Below are positions 26,766 to 35,460 of a stretch of DNA of 58,296 nucleotides, piece after piece. Position numbers and translations under genes: made by a program. The notes under the pieces were generated by a model. It searched no databases, had not been told where the DNA came from, and was given only the letters and a program-made list of their open reading frames with translations. This stretch comes from DATNPH01 sp036703315 (GTDB taxonomy: Bacteria > Cyanobacteriota > Cyanobacteriia > Cyanobacteriales > Coleofasciculaceae), in contig DATNPH010000210.1 of assembly GCA_036703315.1 (NCBI GenBank), forward strand, positions 1 to 58,296, written 5' to 3'. Position 1 is the stretch's first letter, and each line of letters starts with the position of its first letter.

Positions 26766-27758
26766 ATGCCTCGCTCTATTTCTCATCTATTTTCTAGGCT
26801 AATCACTAACCTGATTGCCTATTTATTCATACTTCTAACCGTTGTTGTTACTCTACTTTCTCTCCTAGGTTACCTAGGAAAATCAAACATATACTTAGAA
26901 GTTACATCTAATTTCAAACTTCAGTATTTCCTGATTGGATTATTTCCGTTTATTTACTTTGCGCTGACACGTCGCAAAATTTGGTGGATACTCAGCTTAT
27001 TTTGCCTGTTGATTAACTTGACTGAAATAGTACCTTGGTATATCCCGAAACTAGAAGTTCTAAGTCCAAGTTCAGGACAACCGATGCGGCTGTTTTTGTC
27101 AAATGTCTTGTTTTCTAATACCCAATATGCTGATGTTATCTCTCTGGTGAGGAGAGAAAAACCGACCTTCGCTGCTTTCTTAGAAGCGACTGACCCTTGG
27201 CCTGAGAAACTAGAAGTTTTACGGGATATTCTGCCTTATCACCTAGGCGCTAAGCAACTTGAGATTGAAGTCTACAGTAGCCTACCCTTAGAAAATTCTT
27301 CGATTCAGTTATACGGCGAGAAACGGGGTATGCTCATATCAAATTTAAAGCTTGAAGGGAAAGACGTTACAATCATTGCAACTCATACTTATCCACAATT
27401 AGTTTTTGGGAAACAGGGGTCTGAGTGGCGAAATCAACATCTGGAAGAAGGTATTGGCGATTATGTAGCGAAAATCAAAAAACCCGTTGTAGTAATTGGT
27501 GATTTGAATGTTGTTATGTGGTCGCCATACTATAGAAGCATGATCCAACGTTCTGGACTGCGTAATGCTCGTGCTGGGTTTGGGGTTTTACCAACCTTGT
27601 CGTCATTTTCACCTACAATCCCCTGGTTATCAATTCCTGTAGACCATTGTTTAGTCAGTCCAGATATTCAGGTTGTGAATACTAGAACGGGTTCTGATGT
27701 TGGTTCCGATCATCTCCCTTTAATTACCGATGTGCTGATTCCTGTCGTCTCAAGGTAA
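26766..27758 (+). CDS. Endonuclease/exonuclease/phosphatase-family membrane protein
   Basis: Start placed at the ATG at 26766 (MPRSISHLF), because the other in-frame ATG (26736) lies inside a terminator hairpin; 330 residues result. About three membrane helices come first (LIAYLFILLTVVVTLLSLLG; FLIGLFPFIYFALT; ILSLFCLLINLTEIVPWYI). An EEP (DNase I-like) domain follows with KPTFAAFLEAT (catalytic Glu), IIATHTYPQ, VVIGDLNVVMWSP and GSDHLPLITDV (catalytic His). The catalytic domain is expected outside the membrane. The substrate is not predictable; nucleic acids, phospholipids and phosphoinositides all occur in the family. Confidence 0.85.
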   Translation: MPRSISHLFSRLITNLIAYLFILLTVVVTLLSLLGYLGKSNIYLEVTSNFKLQYFLIGLFPFIYFALTRRKIWWILSLFCLLINLTEIVPWYIPKLEVLSPSSGQPMRLFLSNVLFSNTQYADVISLVRREKPTFAAFLEATDPWPEKLEVLRDILPYHLGAKQLEIEVYSSLPLENSSIQLYGEKRGMLISNLKLEGKDVTIIATHTYPQLVFGKQGSEWRNQHLEEGIGDYVAKIKKPVVVIGDLNVVMWSPYYRSMIQRSGLRNARAGFGVLPTLSSFSPTIPWLSIPVDHCLVSPDIQVVNTRTGSDVGSDHLPLITDVLIPVVSR

Positions 27759-27795
27759 ATAATAGGTGAAAAGAAAAGCAGGGGGAGAAACTCAC

Positions 27796-27998
27796 CGAGA
27801 CTACGTCTCGAAACTCAAAAAGCAAAAGAATTTTTAGAGACGCATATGGGTCGGTGAGCGAAGCAGGTGGGCAACACCCGACATTGGTGTCAACTTAAGG
27901 CTGAAACATCCTACATGGTGCCAGATCAGATCCCCCATCCAGAGTTAAAAAGGGGGGCTAAGATTCCGGTTCCCCCTTTGTGAACTCTGGCTAGGGGG
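27796..27998. repeat. Palindromic repeat cluster
   Basis: A CGAGAC/GTCTCG hairpin sits at 27796-27810. A nested inverted repeat occupies 27932-27998: CCCCC, CCAGAGTT and AAGGGGG are followed in reverse order by CCCCCTT, AACTCTGG and GGGGG. The spacer also holds a GGTGAGCGAAGC-type repeat fragment. It lies between two convergent genes. Confidence 0.7.
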
Positions 27999-28009
27999 AG
28001 CGAGCGTCA

Positions 28010-29383
28010 TCACGAACCTGATTCTAAACGTCGTCGCCATTCGGCATCAATTTGCTCTGATTGCTCTAGGTCTTGATCGAGCAGATCCGTTTCGCTTGTA
28101 TAGACTAAATTCTCTTTATTGATGACGTTTTGAGTGGCGAACTGCTGAGCATAAGCAATCTTCTTCTGTACAGTGGTGTCTGCCTGATTCAGTGCAATAG
28201 CCTGCTCCTGCCGTTTTTGATTTCGCGCTTCAATGTGGCTATTTTTCCACTGAATCCAGAAATAACGAATCAAAGGAATTGCCAAAAAACCGATGCCATA
28301 ACCGAGTAAAACCCAATAAATTGACTGGACAAAGGCAACCAATCCACCGAGTTGTGCCGCAATGCCATCTCTCAACAGGGAACCCAGCATCAAAGCACCG
28401 ACAAGATTCACCCCCCCTAATCCAATAGCCAGCATCAGTTGTCCACTACTTGCCTTACTAAAGCGCCAAGAACGCTCCCGGAGATAAGCGGGTACGGGTT
28501 GCGCTTCCCACGCTTTTGCTGTTGTTTGTAAGTCTGGGAAGTGATAGACAATCTCTCCATCTGGACTGACTTCCGGACGCCCATTAAATCGTGTAAGTAC
28601 TGGCAATATATAGTCTTCCGACTCGCGCTTGTATCCTTCCCCAACATTGTCGAGATACGGCGCAATCTGTTCAGCTGCCACAGCACCTTGTGAATTGCGA
28701 ATGACGGTGCCTATTTCTTGCCAGCGACGTTCTTCTAAGTCAGTATTGGGATTACCATCACCAAACAGAAACGAGAACATCGCTTCTAGGAAATTCATCT
28801 CCTTTTTTTCAGAAGATTCTTCAAGGCTTTCATAAGAGTGAGAGGAACCTCGTCTGCTTTTTTTGGAAGAGCGGTAGGAACCTCGTCGGTTATCGTAGCC
28901 TTGGTTAGAGCCAAAGTCGAAAAACCAAAAGAAACTCCAAAGTCCACCACCGCCACCGCCACTAGAAGAACTGCCGCCTCCACTGCCACCGCCACCGCCG
29001 GAACTACTACCGTCGTTGCTCATACTGATGGCAATGACGATGATCGCGATCGCGATCATAATCAAGGCAATTGAAGCCATCAGGATGATCCCGAAGGAAA
29101 TCCGAATTAGGTAGAACAAAACTCGCCAGATCTTGTCCCACCACTCTTGCAACTGTAGCCGTAAGAACTTGTTTCGTAAAATTGAACGAAAGTTTTTGGG
29201 AAACAGGTAGGCAATTTCACCTGACTCTGCTACTTGCAAATGTCCACCTGCATTACTAGCTAGAGCCAGTAATCCTTGCTCTGCCAAATTAATGTTCAAT
29301 CCCGCCTGAGCAGAAATGTCACCAACGGTGACACGGTAACCTAGCTGCTCAACAGCTGTCATAATCCTGGGATCAGGAGCCAT
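28010..29383 (-). CDS. Membrane protein with Gly/Ser-rich linker (chloroplast At5g03900-like)
   Basis: A 457-residue protein. The N-terminal winged-helix-like domain (MTAVEQLGYRVTVGDISAQAG, GGHLQVAESGEIAYLFPKNF) precedes a membrane helix (ILMASIALIMIAIAIIVIAI) and a long Gly/Ser-rich stretch. A second copy of the same winged-helix module follows (GRPEVSPDGEIVYHFPDL), then two more membrane helices (LMLAIGLGGVNLVGALMLG; SIYWVLLGYGIGFLAIPLI) and a charged C terminus. The layout resembles cyanobacterial homologues of a plant chloroplast protein (At5g03900 type) of uncertain function. That identification is from memory and modest in confidence. Confidence 0.65.
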   Translation of the reverse strand: MAPDPRIMTAVEQLGYRVTVGDISAQAGLNINLAEQGLLALASNAGGHLQVAESGEIAYLFPKNFRSILRNKFLRLQLQEWWDKIWRVLFYLIRISFGIILMASIALIMIAIAIIVIAISMSNDGSSSGGGGGSGGGSSSSGGGGGGLWSFFWFFDFGSNQGYDNRRGSYRSSKKSRRGSSHSYESLEESSEKKEMNFLEAMFSFLFGDGNPNTDLEERRWQEIGTVIRNSQGAVAAEQIAPYLDNVGEGYKRESEDYILPVLTRFNGRPEVSPDGEIVYHFPDLQTTAKAWEAQPVPAYLRERSWRFSKASSGQLMLAIGLGGVNLVGALMLGSLLRDGIAAQLGGLVAFVQSIYWVLLGYGIGFLAIPLIRYFWIQWKNSHIEARNQKRQEQAIALNQADTTVQKKIAYAQQFATQNVINKENLVYTSETDLLDQDLEQSEQIDAEWRRRLESGS

Positions 29384-29579
29384 AAGTCAAATCTATAAGG
29401 ATTTCTCTCCTCTCTCCAGTATAGAATTCTGACTTTGGATACTTGTACGAATACCCCTACCGTATCTATTAATCACTTTGCGGTATGTAACCCGTGTAGG
29501 CTGGCAGAAGTAAGTGACCAGCTTACAAGCGGTTGAACACCTTATGCTCAAATAACTGTTGACTTCCAAGGGAGCGGCA

Positions 29580-32500
29580 CTAGCTAGCTAACTCGATCGC
29601 GCCTAACGCTTTGAGAGTTGATTTCTGAGCCTCAGTAATACCGACGACACCAGTAATATTCATCCCCTCATAAGGTCTTTCACTTTGTAATATTTTGAGA
29701 CACTCACCCGTCTTGATATCCCAGAATCGTATGGTCTGATCGTCACTGCTACTGGCGAGGACTTGATCCAAGTTAGGAGAAAATCTTTCGCCCGTGGTAA
29801 AGGCAACTGAAAGTACCCATCTTGTATGTTCCTGCAACACTCTCAAGCATCTACCATTATGGACATCCCACAGCCTCACCATTCCATCTAAACCACTACT
29901 TGCCAAGAGTTGACCATCCAGACTGTAGGCAACAGAATTAACCCAACTCTCATGACCCTGCAAAATACCGAGGCACTGACCATTACGAACATCCCAAACC
30001 CTTATCGTTCGGTCTACACTGCCACTAGCTAAGGTTTGACCATCCGGGCTAAAAGCGACAGAAAACACCCAATTAGTATGTCCCTGTAGCACTTTAATAC
30101 ATTGTCCAGTCTTAATATCCCAGAGCTTCACCCGATGGTCTGCACCACTACTGGCTAGGATTTGACCATCCGGGCTGTAGGTTACTGAAAGCGCCAAAGT
30201 TTCGTGAGCCTGTAAAATTCTGAGGCACTCTCCAGTATTAATATCCCAGAGCCTCACAGTTTGGTCTAAACTAGCGCTGGCTAGGCTGTGACCATCTGGA
30301 CTAAATTTGACTGACATCACCCAATTCGTATGACCCTTAAAGGTTTGGAGACACCTGCCATCGGAGATATTCCAGAGTTTCACCGTTCGATCTGCACCAC
30401 CACTGGCTAAGGTATTACCTTGTGGGTTGTAAGCCACAAATCGAACCATGTCAGTATGACCCCTGAAGCTACTGAGGCATCTACCATTCAAGACATTCCA
30501 GACCTTCACCATTTGGTCTGCACCACCGCTAGCCAAAGTTTGACCATCAGGACTAAACGCAATAGACCACACTCCGCTACTGTATCCCTGGAATGTTTTG
30601 AGGCACCTACCATCCGAGACATTCCACAGTTTTAGAGTTTGGTCTTCATGACTACCGATTAGCGTTTCACCATCGGGACTGAAAACTATAGTGCGAACCC
30701 CGCTACTGTGCTGCAACGTTCTCAGGACTTGACCTGTGGTGATGTCCCACAACTTTACCGTTTGGTCTGTACTACCAATCGCTAGCGTTTTGTTGTCGCA
30801 ACTAAGGGCAACAGCAGACCACCACACCCAACCCTTATGTCCTCCTGGTAATGTTCTCTTGCACTGACCCGTCTGAACGTCCCACACTTTAATCGTTTGG
30901 TCTTCACTAGCACTGATAAGGGCTTGATAATCGGCACTAAACATCACAAACCCGACTACATCTTCGTGTCCCTGCAAGGTTTTAAGGCATTGACCCGTAT
31001 TGATATCCCAAAGTTTGATCGTTTTGTCTACGCTGCAACTGGCTAGCATCTGACCGTCAGGGCTAAAGGCAACATAGGAAACCCAAGAGGTATGTCCTTG
31101 GAAGGTTTGGCGGCACTGACCTGTGCTGACATCCCACAGTTTTACGGTTGCGTCTTCACTGCAACTGGCTACTGATTCACCTTGAGGACTGTACGCAACA
31201 TACAAGATCCAACCTGTATGTCCATGTCCGTATAATGTTTGGCGGCACTGACCCGTGCTGACATCCCACAGTTTTACCGCTTTGTCGTCACTGCCACTGA
31301 TCAGGGTTTTGCCGTCGGGACTAAAGGCAAGAGCGCGAGTCCAACCAGGGCATTGTCCATCCCAGCTCAATAGTTGTTGACCGTCTGTAACTCGCCATAA
31401 GCGAATCTTGGCATGACTATCAGCTGTAGCTAAAAGTTTTCCATCTGGGCTTACTGCCATTGCAAAAACATAACCCAGGTTTTCAGTAAACGTAGACTTG
31501 GCTAGATCGGAACCCGAGAAATTACAACAGTGTAAATTCACGCCCTTGAGATCGGCTTGCCAAACGGTCAGCGCAGAAAAATCGCGTGTACACTTCGTGT
31601 TGCCGGAGGCTTCGCTCAAATCTCGGTTCAGATGAAGCAGTAGATTAATTGTATTTCCAGCAACGTATCCCGTTTCAATGGGTAATTTTCCTCTCAGAGA
31701 CGAGATGATTTTCATTAACTGATTCTCAAAATTCTCTGGAGTACCAAACACCCGCAATAATTGTTCACTAATCGGTTTAAGGATGAAATGACTTTGCATA
31801 TCCTTAATGAAATCTTTTGCCTGAGCTTTGAGAAGCGCATAATTTTTGAATAGAGAGATTTCTCTTGTTTCAATTTCCTGACAAACTTCTTTGACTAAGC
31901 GATTGGTCACGTACTCCATGAGTACAGGCTGTAATGTGAAGCGAGCCGTCCCTTTTTCTATGAGTGACTTGCGCTCTAGAGATTCTATTGCTTCCAGTAG
32001 CCCAGAAGGCAGTATCGGTGATACCAAATCAGCTTTTAGTTCTGTAATCGTGACGGGTTCGCGATTGATGGCTAGCCAGTACATAATTTCAGTTTCTAAG
32101 TGGGATAGCCGACAAAACTGCTGAGTCAGAAGATTTTGAATATCACCAAAAATGACTGTACCTTGAGAAAGAAAGTTAGAAATATTGCTATCAAATAAAT
32201 CCCGAATGGTTGTTGCTACGATTTTCAAGGCTAGGGGATTGCCACCATAGGACTGAATTAGGTTCTTCCAGTCATTTTCTGAGCCAGAGAAGTTTCCTTT
32301 ACCTCCAAAAATTTCTCGTCCTTCTGTGGTTGCTAAACCTGATAGTGGTAATGAGCGAACGGGAAAGGTTTCTCCTTCCAGCGCAGCGACTTCTTTGGGC
32401 TTTTCGCGGCTCGTTAGAACTAAACAACTTTGGTGGCGCGACTCTCCTATTCGCTTGAACAGTTCGCTATATCCTTCGTATCCCTCACATGTCTCTTGTG

Positions 32501-33284
32501 TTGTAGAACTACAAACAATTGTCTCTGCATTATCGAGGACAATGAGGCAGCGATGCTTTTTCAGATAATTGAGCAGCCGCGAAATTCTGGAGTTAACATC
32601 ATCGGGTAAGTCGATTTCCTGCTGGTTTGAGAGGAATTCAATCGAGCTAGCGAGAAGCGACTCCAGAGAGGGAGCGTTGTGAAGCGATCGCCAAATCACA
32701 TACTCAAAATCTCCCTGAAGTTGCTCAGCTAACTTGACAGATAGAGCGGTTTTCCCGATACCCCCAATTCCCAGCAACGCCACCAACCGACAGTTTTCCT
32801 GGACAATCCACCGCTCAAGCATCACTAATTCTGTGGAACGTCCATAGAAGACAGAAACATCGATCGCTTCACCCCAATCTTGACGACAACCTGAAACGAC
32901 GTTGTATTCAGCCGTGGTAGTTGACACTGAGATTCCATCACTAACCTCTGTGTGTTTGTCTTGCTCCCCTGCTTGCCTGCTCCCCTGCTCTGAACCACTA
33001 TTGTCTTGGAGCGATCGCCCGGAGTGCCCACTACGCGATCGCCATCGGCTTAGAGCAGATCGAAAGTTATTTTTAGTAACTCTCTCACCTAGCGCCACCG
33101 AGAGCATCTTCCACAACTCGAAGCCAACATATTTAACGTAGCCATCATCATAACCAGAGCTTTCAGCAATTTCTGGATAACTCTTTTTCTCCCAACATTG
33201 CCGAAAAACTATTTCTTGTAACTCATTTAAGGGCTTCTTACCAAGAATTGCCTTTAGGGTAGCCAAGGCTTCTTCAAGCGTCAT
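29580..33284 (-). CDS. HTH / NB-ARC STAND ATPase with 14 WD40 repeats
   Basis: A 1234-residue signalling ATPase. Residues 1-80 form a helix-turn-helix-like domain (LNELQEIVFRQCWE, SYPEIAESSGYDDGYVKYV), a type that recurs at the N terminus of cyanobacterial STAND proteins. An NB-ARC module follows (about 140-430): FYGRSTELVML, Walker A GIGGIGKTAL, Walker B CLIVLDNAET, sensor CLVLTSREK and GGNPLALKI. After a winged-helix and linker region with a KGVNLHCCNFSGSDL pentapeptide-like patch, fourteen WD40 repeats run from about 640 to the end (SPDGQTLASGSVDRTIRVWD type), enough for two seven-bladed propellers. In such proteins the propeller senses a ligand and the ATPase oligomerises; a conflict or regulatory role is inferred. 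Confidence 0.9.
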   Translation of the reverse strand: MTLEEALATLKAILGKKPLNELQEIVFRQCWEKKSYPEIAESSGYDDGYVKYVGFELWKMLSVALGERVTKNNFRSALSRWRSRSGHSGRSLQDNSGSEQGSRQAGEQDKHTEVSDGISVSTTTAEYNVVSGCRQDWGEAIDVSVFYGRSTELVMLERWIVQENCRLVALLGIGGIGKTALSVKLAEQLQGDFEYVIWRSLHNAPSLESLLASSIEFLSNQQEIDLPDDVNSRISRLLNYLKKHRCLIVLDNAETIVCSSTTQETCEGYEGYSELFKRIGESRHQSCLVLTSREKPKEVAALEGETFPVRSLPLSGLATTEGREIFGGKGNFSGSENDWKNLIQSYGGNPLALKIVATTIRDLFDSNISNFLSQGTVIFGDIQNLLTQQFCRLSHLETEIMYWLAINREPVTITELKADLVSPILPSGLLEAIESLERKSLIEKGTARFTLQPVLMEYVTNRLVKEVCQEIETREISLFKNYALLKAQAKDFIKDMQSHFILKPISEQLLRVFGTPENFENQLMKIISSLRGKLPIETGYVAGNTINLLLHLNRDLSEASGNTKCTRDFSALTVWQADLKGVNLHCCNFSGSDLAKSTFTENLGYVFAMAVSPDGKLLATADSHAKIRLWRVTDGQQLLSWDGQCPGWTRALAFSPDGKTLISGSDDKAVKLWDVSTGQCRQTLYGHGHTGWILYVAYSPQGESVASCSEDATVKLWDVSTGQCRQTFQGHTSWVSYVAFSPDGQMLASCSVDKTIKLWDINTGQCLKTLQGHEDVVGFVMFSADYQALISASEDQTIKVWDVQTGQCKRTLPGGHKGWVWWSAVALSCDNKTLAIGSTDQTVKLWDITTGQVLRTLQHSSGVRTIVFSPDGETLIGSHEDQTLKLWNVSDGRCLKTFQGYSSGVWSIAFSPDGQTLASGGADQMVKVWNVLNGRCLSSFRGHTDMVRFVAYNPQGNTLASGGADRTVKLWNISDGRCLQTFKGHTNWVMSVKFSPDGHSLASASLDQTVRLWDINTGECLRILQAHETLALSVTYSPDGQILASSGADHRVKLWDIKTGQCIKVLQGHTNWVFSVAFSPDGQTLASGSVDRTIRVWDVRNGQCLGILQGHESWVNSVAYSLDGQLLASSGLDGMVRLWDVHNGRCLRVLQEHTRWVLSVAFTTGERFSPNLDQVLASSSDDQTIRFWDIKTGECLKILQSERPYEGMNITGVVGITEAQKSTLKALGAIELAS

Positions 33285-33611
33285 GCGTTACCGGATGATT
33301 AACTTAATTTTCAAAAGTCAGTAACTTTTTAATACTTACTTAGTTATATCAGATGACAGGGTTTTGAACTCAAAAATGGATTAGCGTCTTTCTCAAAGCC
33401 TTATCTAATCAGAAAAATCATCCAAGAATTCTACATCTGTTAGGACAGTTTTAGGCGAAATGAGAAAGTTATATTAGTTACTAACTTCAACCTATAACTT
33501 CTAGTAACTGACAAATCTTAGAAAGACTTATTAATATTTCATCAAGGTTGTTAACGAATTCAAAAACAACAACCTCTTCGCAAAATTCATCGCAATTAAA
33601 TCATTGAAATT
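33285..33611 (+). promoter_or_regulatory. psbA upstream region with an 8-bp inverted repeat
   Basis: AT-rich, 327 bp, upstream of psbA and divergent from the NB-ARC/WD40 gene. AGTTACTA (33476-33483) and TAGTAACT (33502-33509) form an inverted repeat about 100 bp before the ATG. No consensus -35/-10 pair or Shine-Dalgarno sequence could be fixed. Confidence 0.4.
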
Positions 33612-34709
33612 ATGACCACTACTTTACAGAGACAGCGTAGCGCCACTCTGTGGGAACGGTTTTGCAACTGGATCACCGCAACCGAAAACCGCCTATATAT
33701 AGGTTGGTTTGGCGTGTTGATGATTCCCACTCTGCTGGCTGCCACCACCTGCTTTATCATCGCCTTCATCGCTGCACCTCCTGTTGATATTGACGGTATC
33801 CGCGAACCTGTTTCTGGTTCCCTGTTGTACGGCAACAACATCATTTCTGGAGCCGTTGTTCCGTCTAGTAATGCGATCGGGCTACACTTCTATCCAATCT
33901 GGGAAGCTGCTTCTTTAGATGAGTGGCTTTACAACGGTGGTCCCTACCAGCTCGTTATCTTCCACTTCCTCATTGGTGTCTTCTGCTACATGGGCCGTGA
34001 GTGGGAGCTGAGCTACCGCCTGGGTATGCGCCCTTGGATCTGCGTGGCTTTCAGTGCTCCGGTTGCCGCCGCCACCGCCGTGTTCCTGATTTACCCTATC
34101 GGACAAGGTAGCTTCTCTGATGGTATGCCTCTAGGCATTTCGGGTACCTTCAACTTCATGTTCGTGTTCCAAGCCGAACACAACATTCTGATGCACCCTT
34201 TCCATATGCTGGGCGTAGCGGGTGTGTTCGGTGGTGCGTTGTTCAGCGCAATGCATGGTTCACTGGTGACATCTTCCCTAGTGCGTGAGACGACTGAAAT
34301 CGAGTCTCAGAACTACGGTTACAAGTTCGGTCAGGAAGAAGAAACCTACAATATTGTGGCGGCCCACGGTTATTTCGGTCGCTTGGTTGGACGTACAAAC
34401 GAGATAGTATTGGGAACCGCTGCTAACAGTCGTACCCTTCACTTCTTACTGGCAGCTTGGCCTGTTGTGGGTATCTGGTTCACTGCCTTGGGCATCAGCA
34501 CGATGGCGTTCAACCTGAATGGCTTCAACTTCAACCAATCCGTACTTGACTCTGAAGGTCGTGTAATTAACACCTGGGCAGATGTACTGAACCGCGCCAA
34601 CCTAGGATTTGAAGTGATGCATGAGCGCAATGCTCACAACTTCCCCCTCGACCTAGCAGCAGGTGAAGCTGTGCCAGTTGCTCTGGTTGCTCCTGCAATT
34701 CACAGCTAA
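33612..34709 (+). CDS. psbA: Photosystem II D1 protein with a divergent QB loop
   Basis: Reaction-centre core subunit of photosystem II (five membrane helices, thylakoid). It aligns with standard D1 without gaps to residue 258: Glu130, TyrZ at 161, Asp170, Glu189, His190, His198, His215 and His252 are all present. From 259 to 275 the usual IFQYASFNNSRS is replaced by VGRTNEIVLGTAANSRT, five residues longer, so Ser264 and Phe265 of the QB site are absent. The frame then returns to D1 with His272, His332, Glu333, His337, Asp342 and the Ala344 processing site equivalents (each shifted by five). Ligands for the Mn cluster and non-haem iron are kept, so it is not a classic rogue D1 or ChlF. Length is 365 instead of 360. 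It is followed by a strong terminator. Confidence 0.95.
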   Translation: MTTTLQRQRSATLWERFCNWITATENRLYIGWFGVLMIPTLLAATTCFIIAFIAAPPVDIDGIREPVSGSLLYGNNIISGAVVPSSNAIGLHFYPIWEAASLDEWLYNGGPYQLVIFHFLIGVFCYMGREWELSYRLGMRPWICVAFSAPVAAATAVFLIYPIGQGSFSDGMPLGISGTFNFMFVFQAEHNILMHPFHMLGVAGVFGGALFSAMHGSLVTSSLVRETTEIESQNYGYKFGQEEETYNIVAAHGYFGRLVGRTNEIVLGTAANSRTLHFLLAAWPVVGIWFTALGISTMAFNLNGFNFNQSVLDSEGRVINTWADVLNRANLGFEVMHERNAHNFPLDLAAGEAVPVALVAPAIHS

Positions 34710-34750
34710 GGTCGTCCTCATGTAAGTTTCCGATTTGTAATGTGGTTGTC

Positions 34751-34780
34751 AGGCGCTCCCAAAAGGAGCGCTTTTTCTTT
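34751..34780 (+). terminator. psbA intrinsic terminator
   Basis: GCGCTCC and GGAGCGC pair across a five-base loop and are followed by a T-rich tract (CTTTTTCTTT), 42 bases after the psbA stop. Confidence 0.9.
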
Positions 34781-34827
34781 GCTAACCTCGGATAGGGAGC
34801 TTCCGATTTATTTAAGAAAAGTGACTC

Positions 34828-35214
34828 ATGAAAATCAAGGAAATACATCACGTTGCTATTATTTGCTCAGATTATGATAAATCAAAGCATTTCTATGTAG
34901 ATGTTTTAGGTTTTTCGATTATCAAAGAAACTTTTAGAGAAGCCAGAAATTCTTACAAGCTAGACTTAAGAGTTGGTAACGGTGATGTAATCGAGCTTTT
35001 TTCGTTCCCTCATCCTCCTAATCGAGTTAGCACGCCAGAAGCCTGTGGATTAAGGCATTTAGCTTTTGAAGTCGATGATATAGATGAAGCCGTTCTATAT
35101 CTTGATTCAAAGCATATTGAGGTAGAAAATATCAGGGTTGACGAACTTACAGGGAAGCGTTTTACTTTCTTCAAAGACCCAGATAGTTTACCTCTAGAGA
35201 TATATGAGAGCTAG
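34828..35214 (+). CDS. VOC family protein, YaeR/GloA2-like
   Basis: A 128-residue single vicinal-oxygen-chelate module duplicated as two beta-alpha-beta-beta-beta units. The N-terminal IHHVAIICSDYDKSKHFYV supplies the first metal-ligand His. GDVIELFSF gives a Glu, GLRHLAFEVDDID a second His and LPLEIYES the last Glu. The pattern (FYVDVLGFSIIKETFREARNSYKLDL as two halves) matches the SMU1112c/YaeR group, annotated as glyoxalase-like (gloA2) without an established substrate. It is followed on the other strand by a decayed reductase. Confidence 0.85.
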   Translation: MKIKEIHHVAIICSDYDKSKHFYVDVLGFSIIKETFREARNSYKLDLRVGNGDVIELFSFPHPPNRVSTPEACGLRHLAFEVDDIDEAVLYLDSKHIEVENIRVDELTGKRFTFFKDPDSLPLEIYES

Positions 35215-35314
35215 CTCCAGTAAATAGAAAACTTGACTATCGAATAATCGTTCATTTAGGGAGAAAATCCCGTCGAATGTTGTCGTGTATCCCATAAGAA
35301 GAAGTTCATACTGA

Positions 35315-35460
35315 CTACATCTGATTCAATGCTTCAAATTCATCATCTGCGAGTTTAATTGAAGCAGCGGCAAGGTTTTCTTCTAGATGTGCAATTGTTG
35401 TTGTTCCCGGAATCAGGATAATATTGGGCGCACCATGCAGCAGCTATTCTAATGCAATTT
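35315..35460 (-). pseudogene. C-terminal remnant of an aldo/keto reductase
   Basis: The minus strand translates as the AKR C-terminal signature (PNIILIPGTTTIAHLEENL, then AAASIKLADDEFEALNQM and a stop). One in-frame TAG stands where a Trp is usual (ALE-stop-LLH). It abuts the IS4 remnant directly. The matching N-terminal remnant is at 37177-37620. Confidence 0.75.

Noticed and set aside
28010..29383. Gly/Ser-rich stretch as evidence for a frameshift or assembly collapse
   Set aside because: The frame continues on both sides with matching domain copies, so it is a natural low-complexity linker.
34386..34436. A pair of compensating frameshifts as the cause of the odd D1 loop
   Set aside because: No shift of the nucleotide sequence recovers the standard IFQYASFNN residues, and the segment is 15 bases longer than normal, so substitution by different sequence is the better reading.
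33612..34709. Chl f synthase (ChlF) or rogue D1
   Set aside because: Those forms lack Mn-cluster ligands such as Asp170 and Glu189; both are present here, as are the C-terminal ligands.
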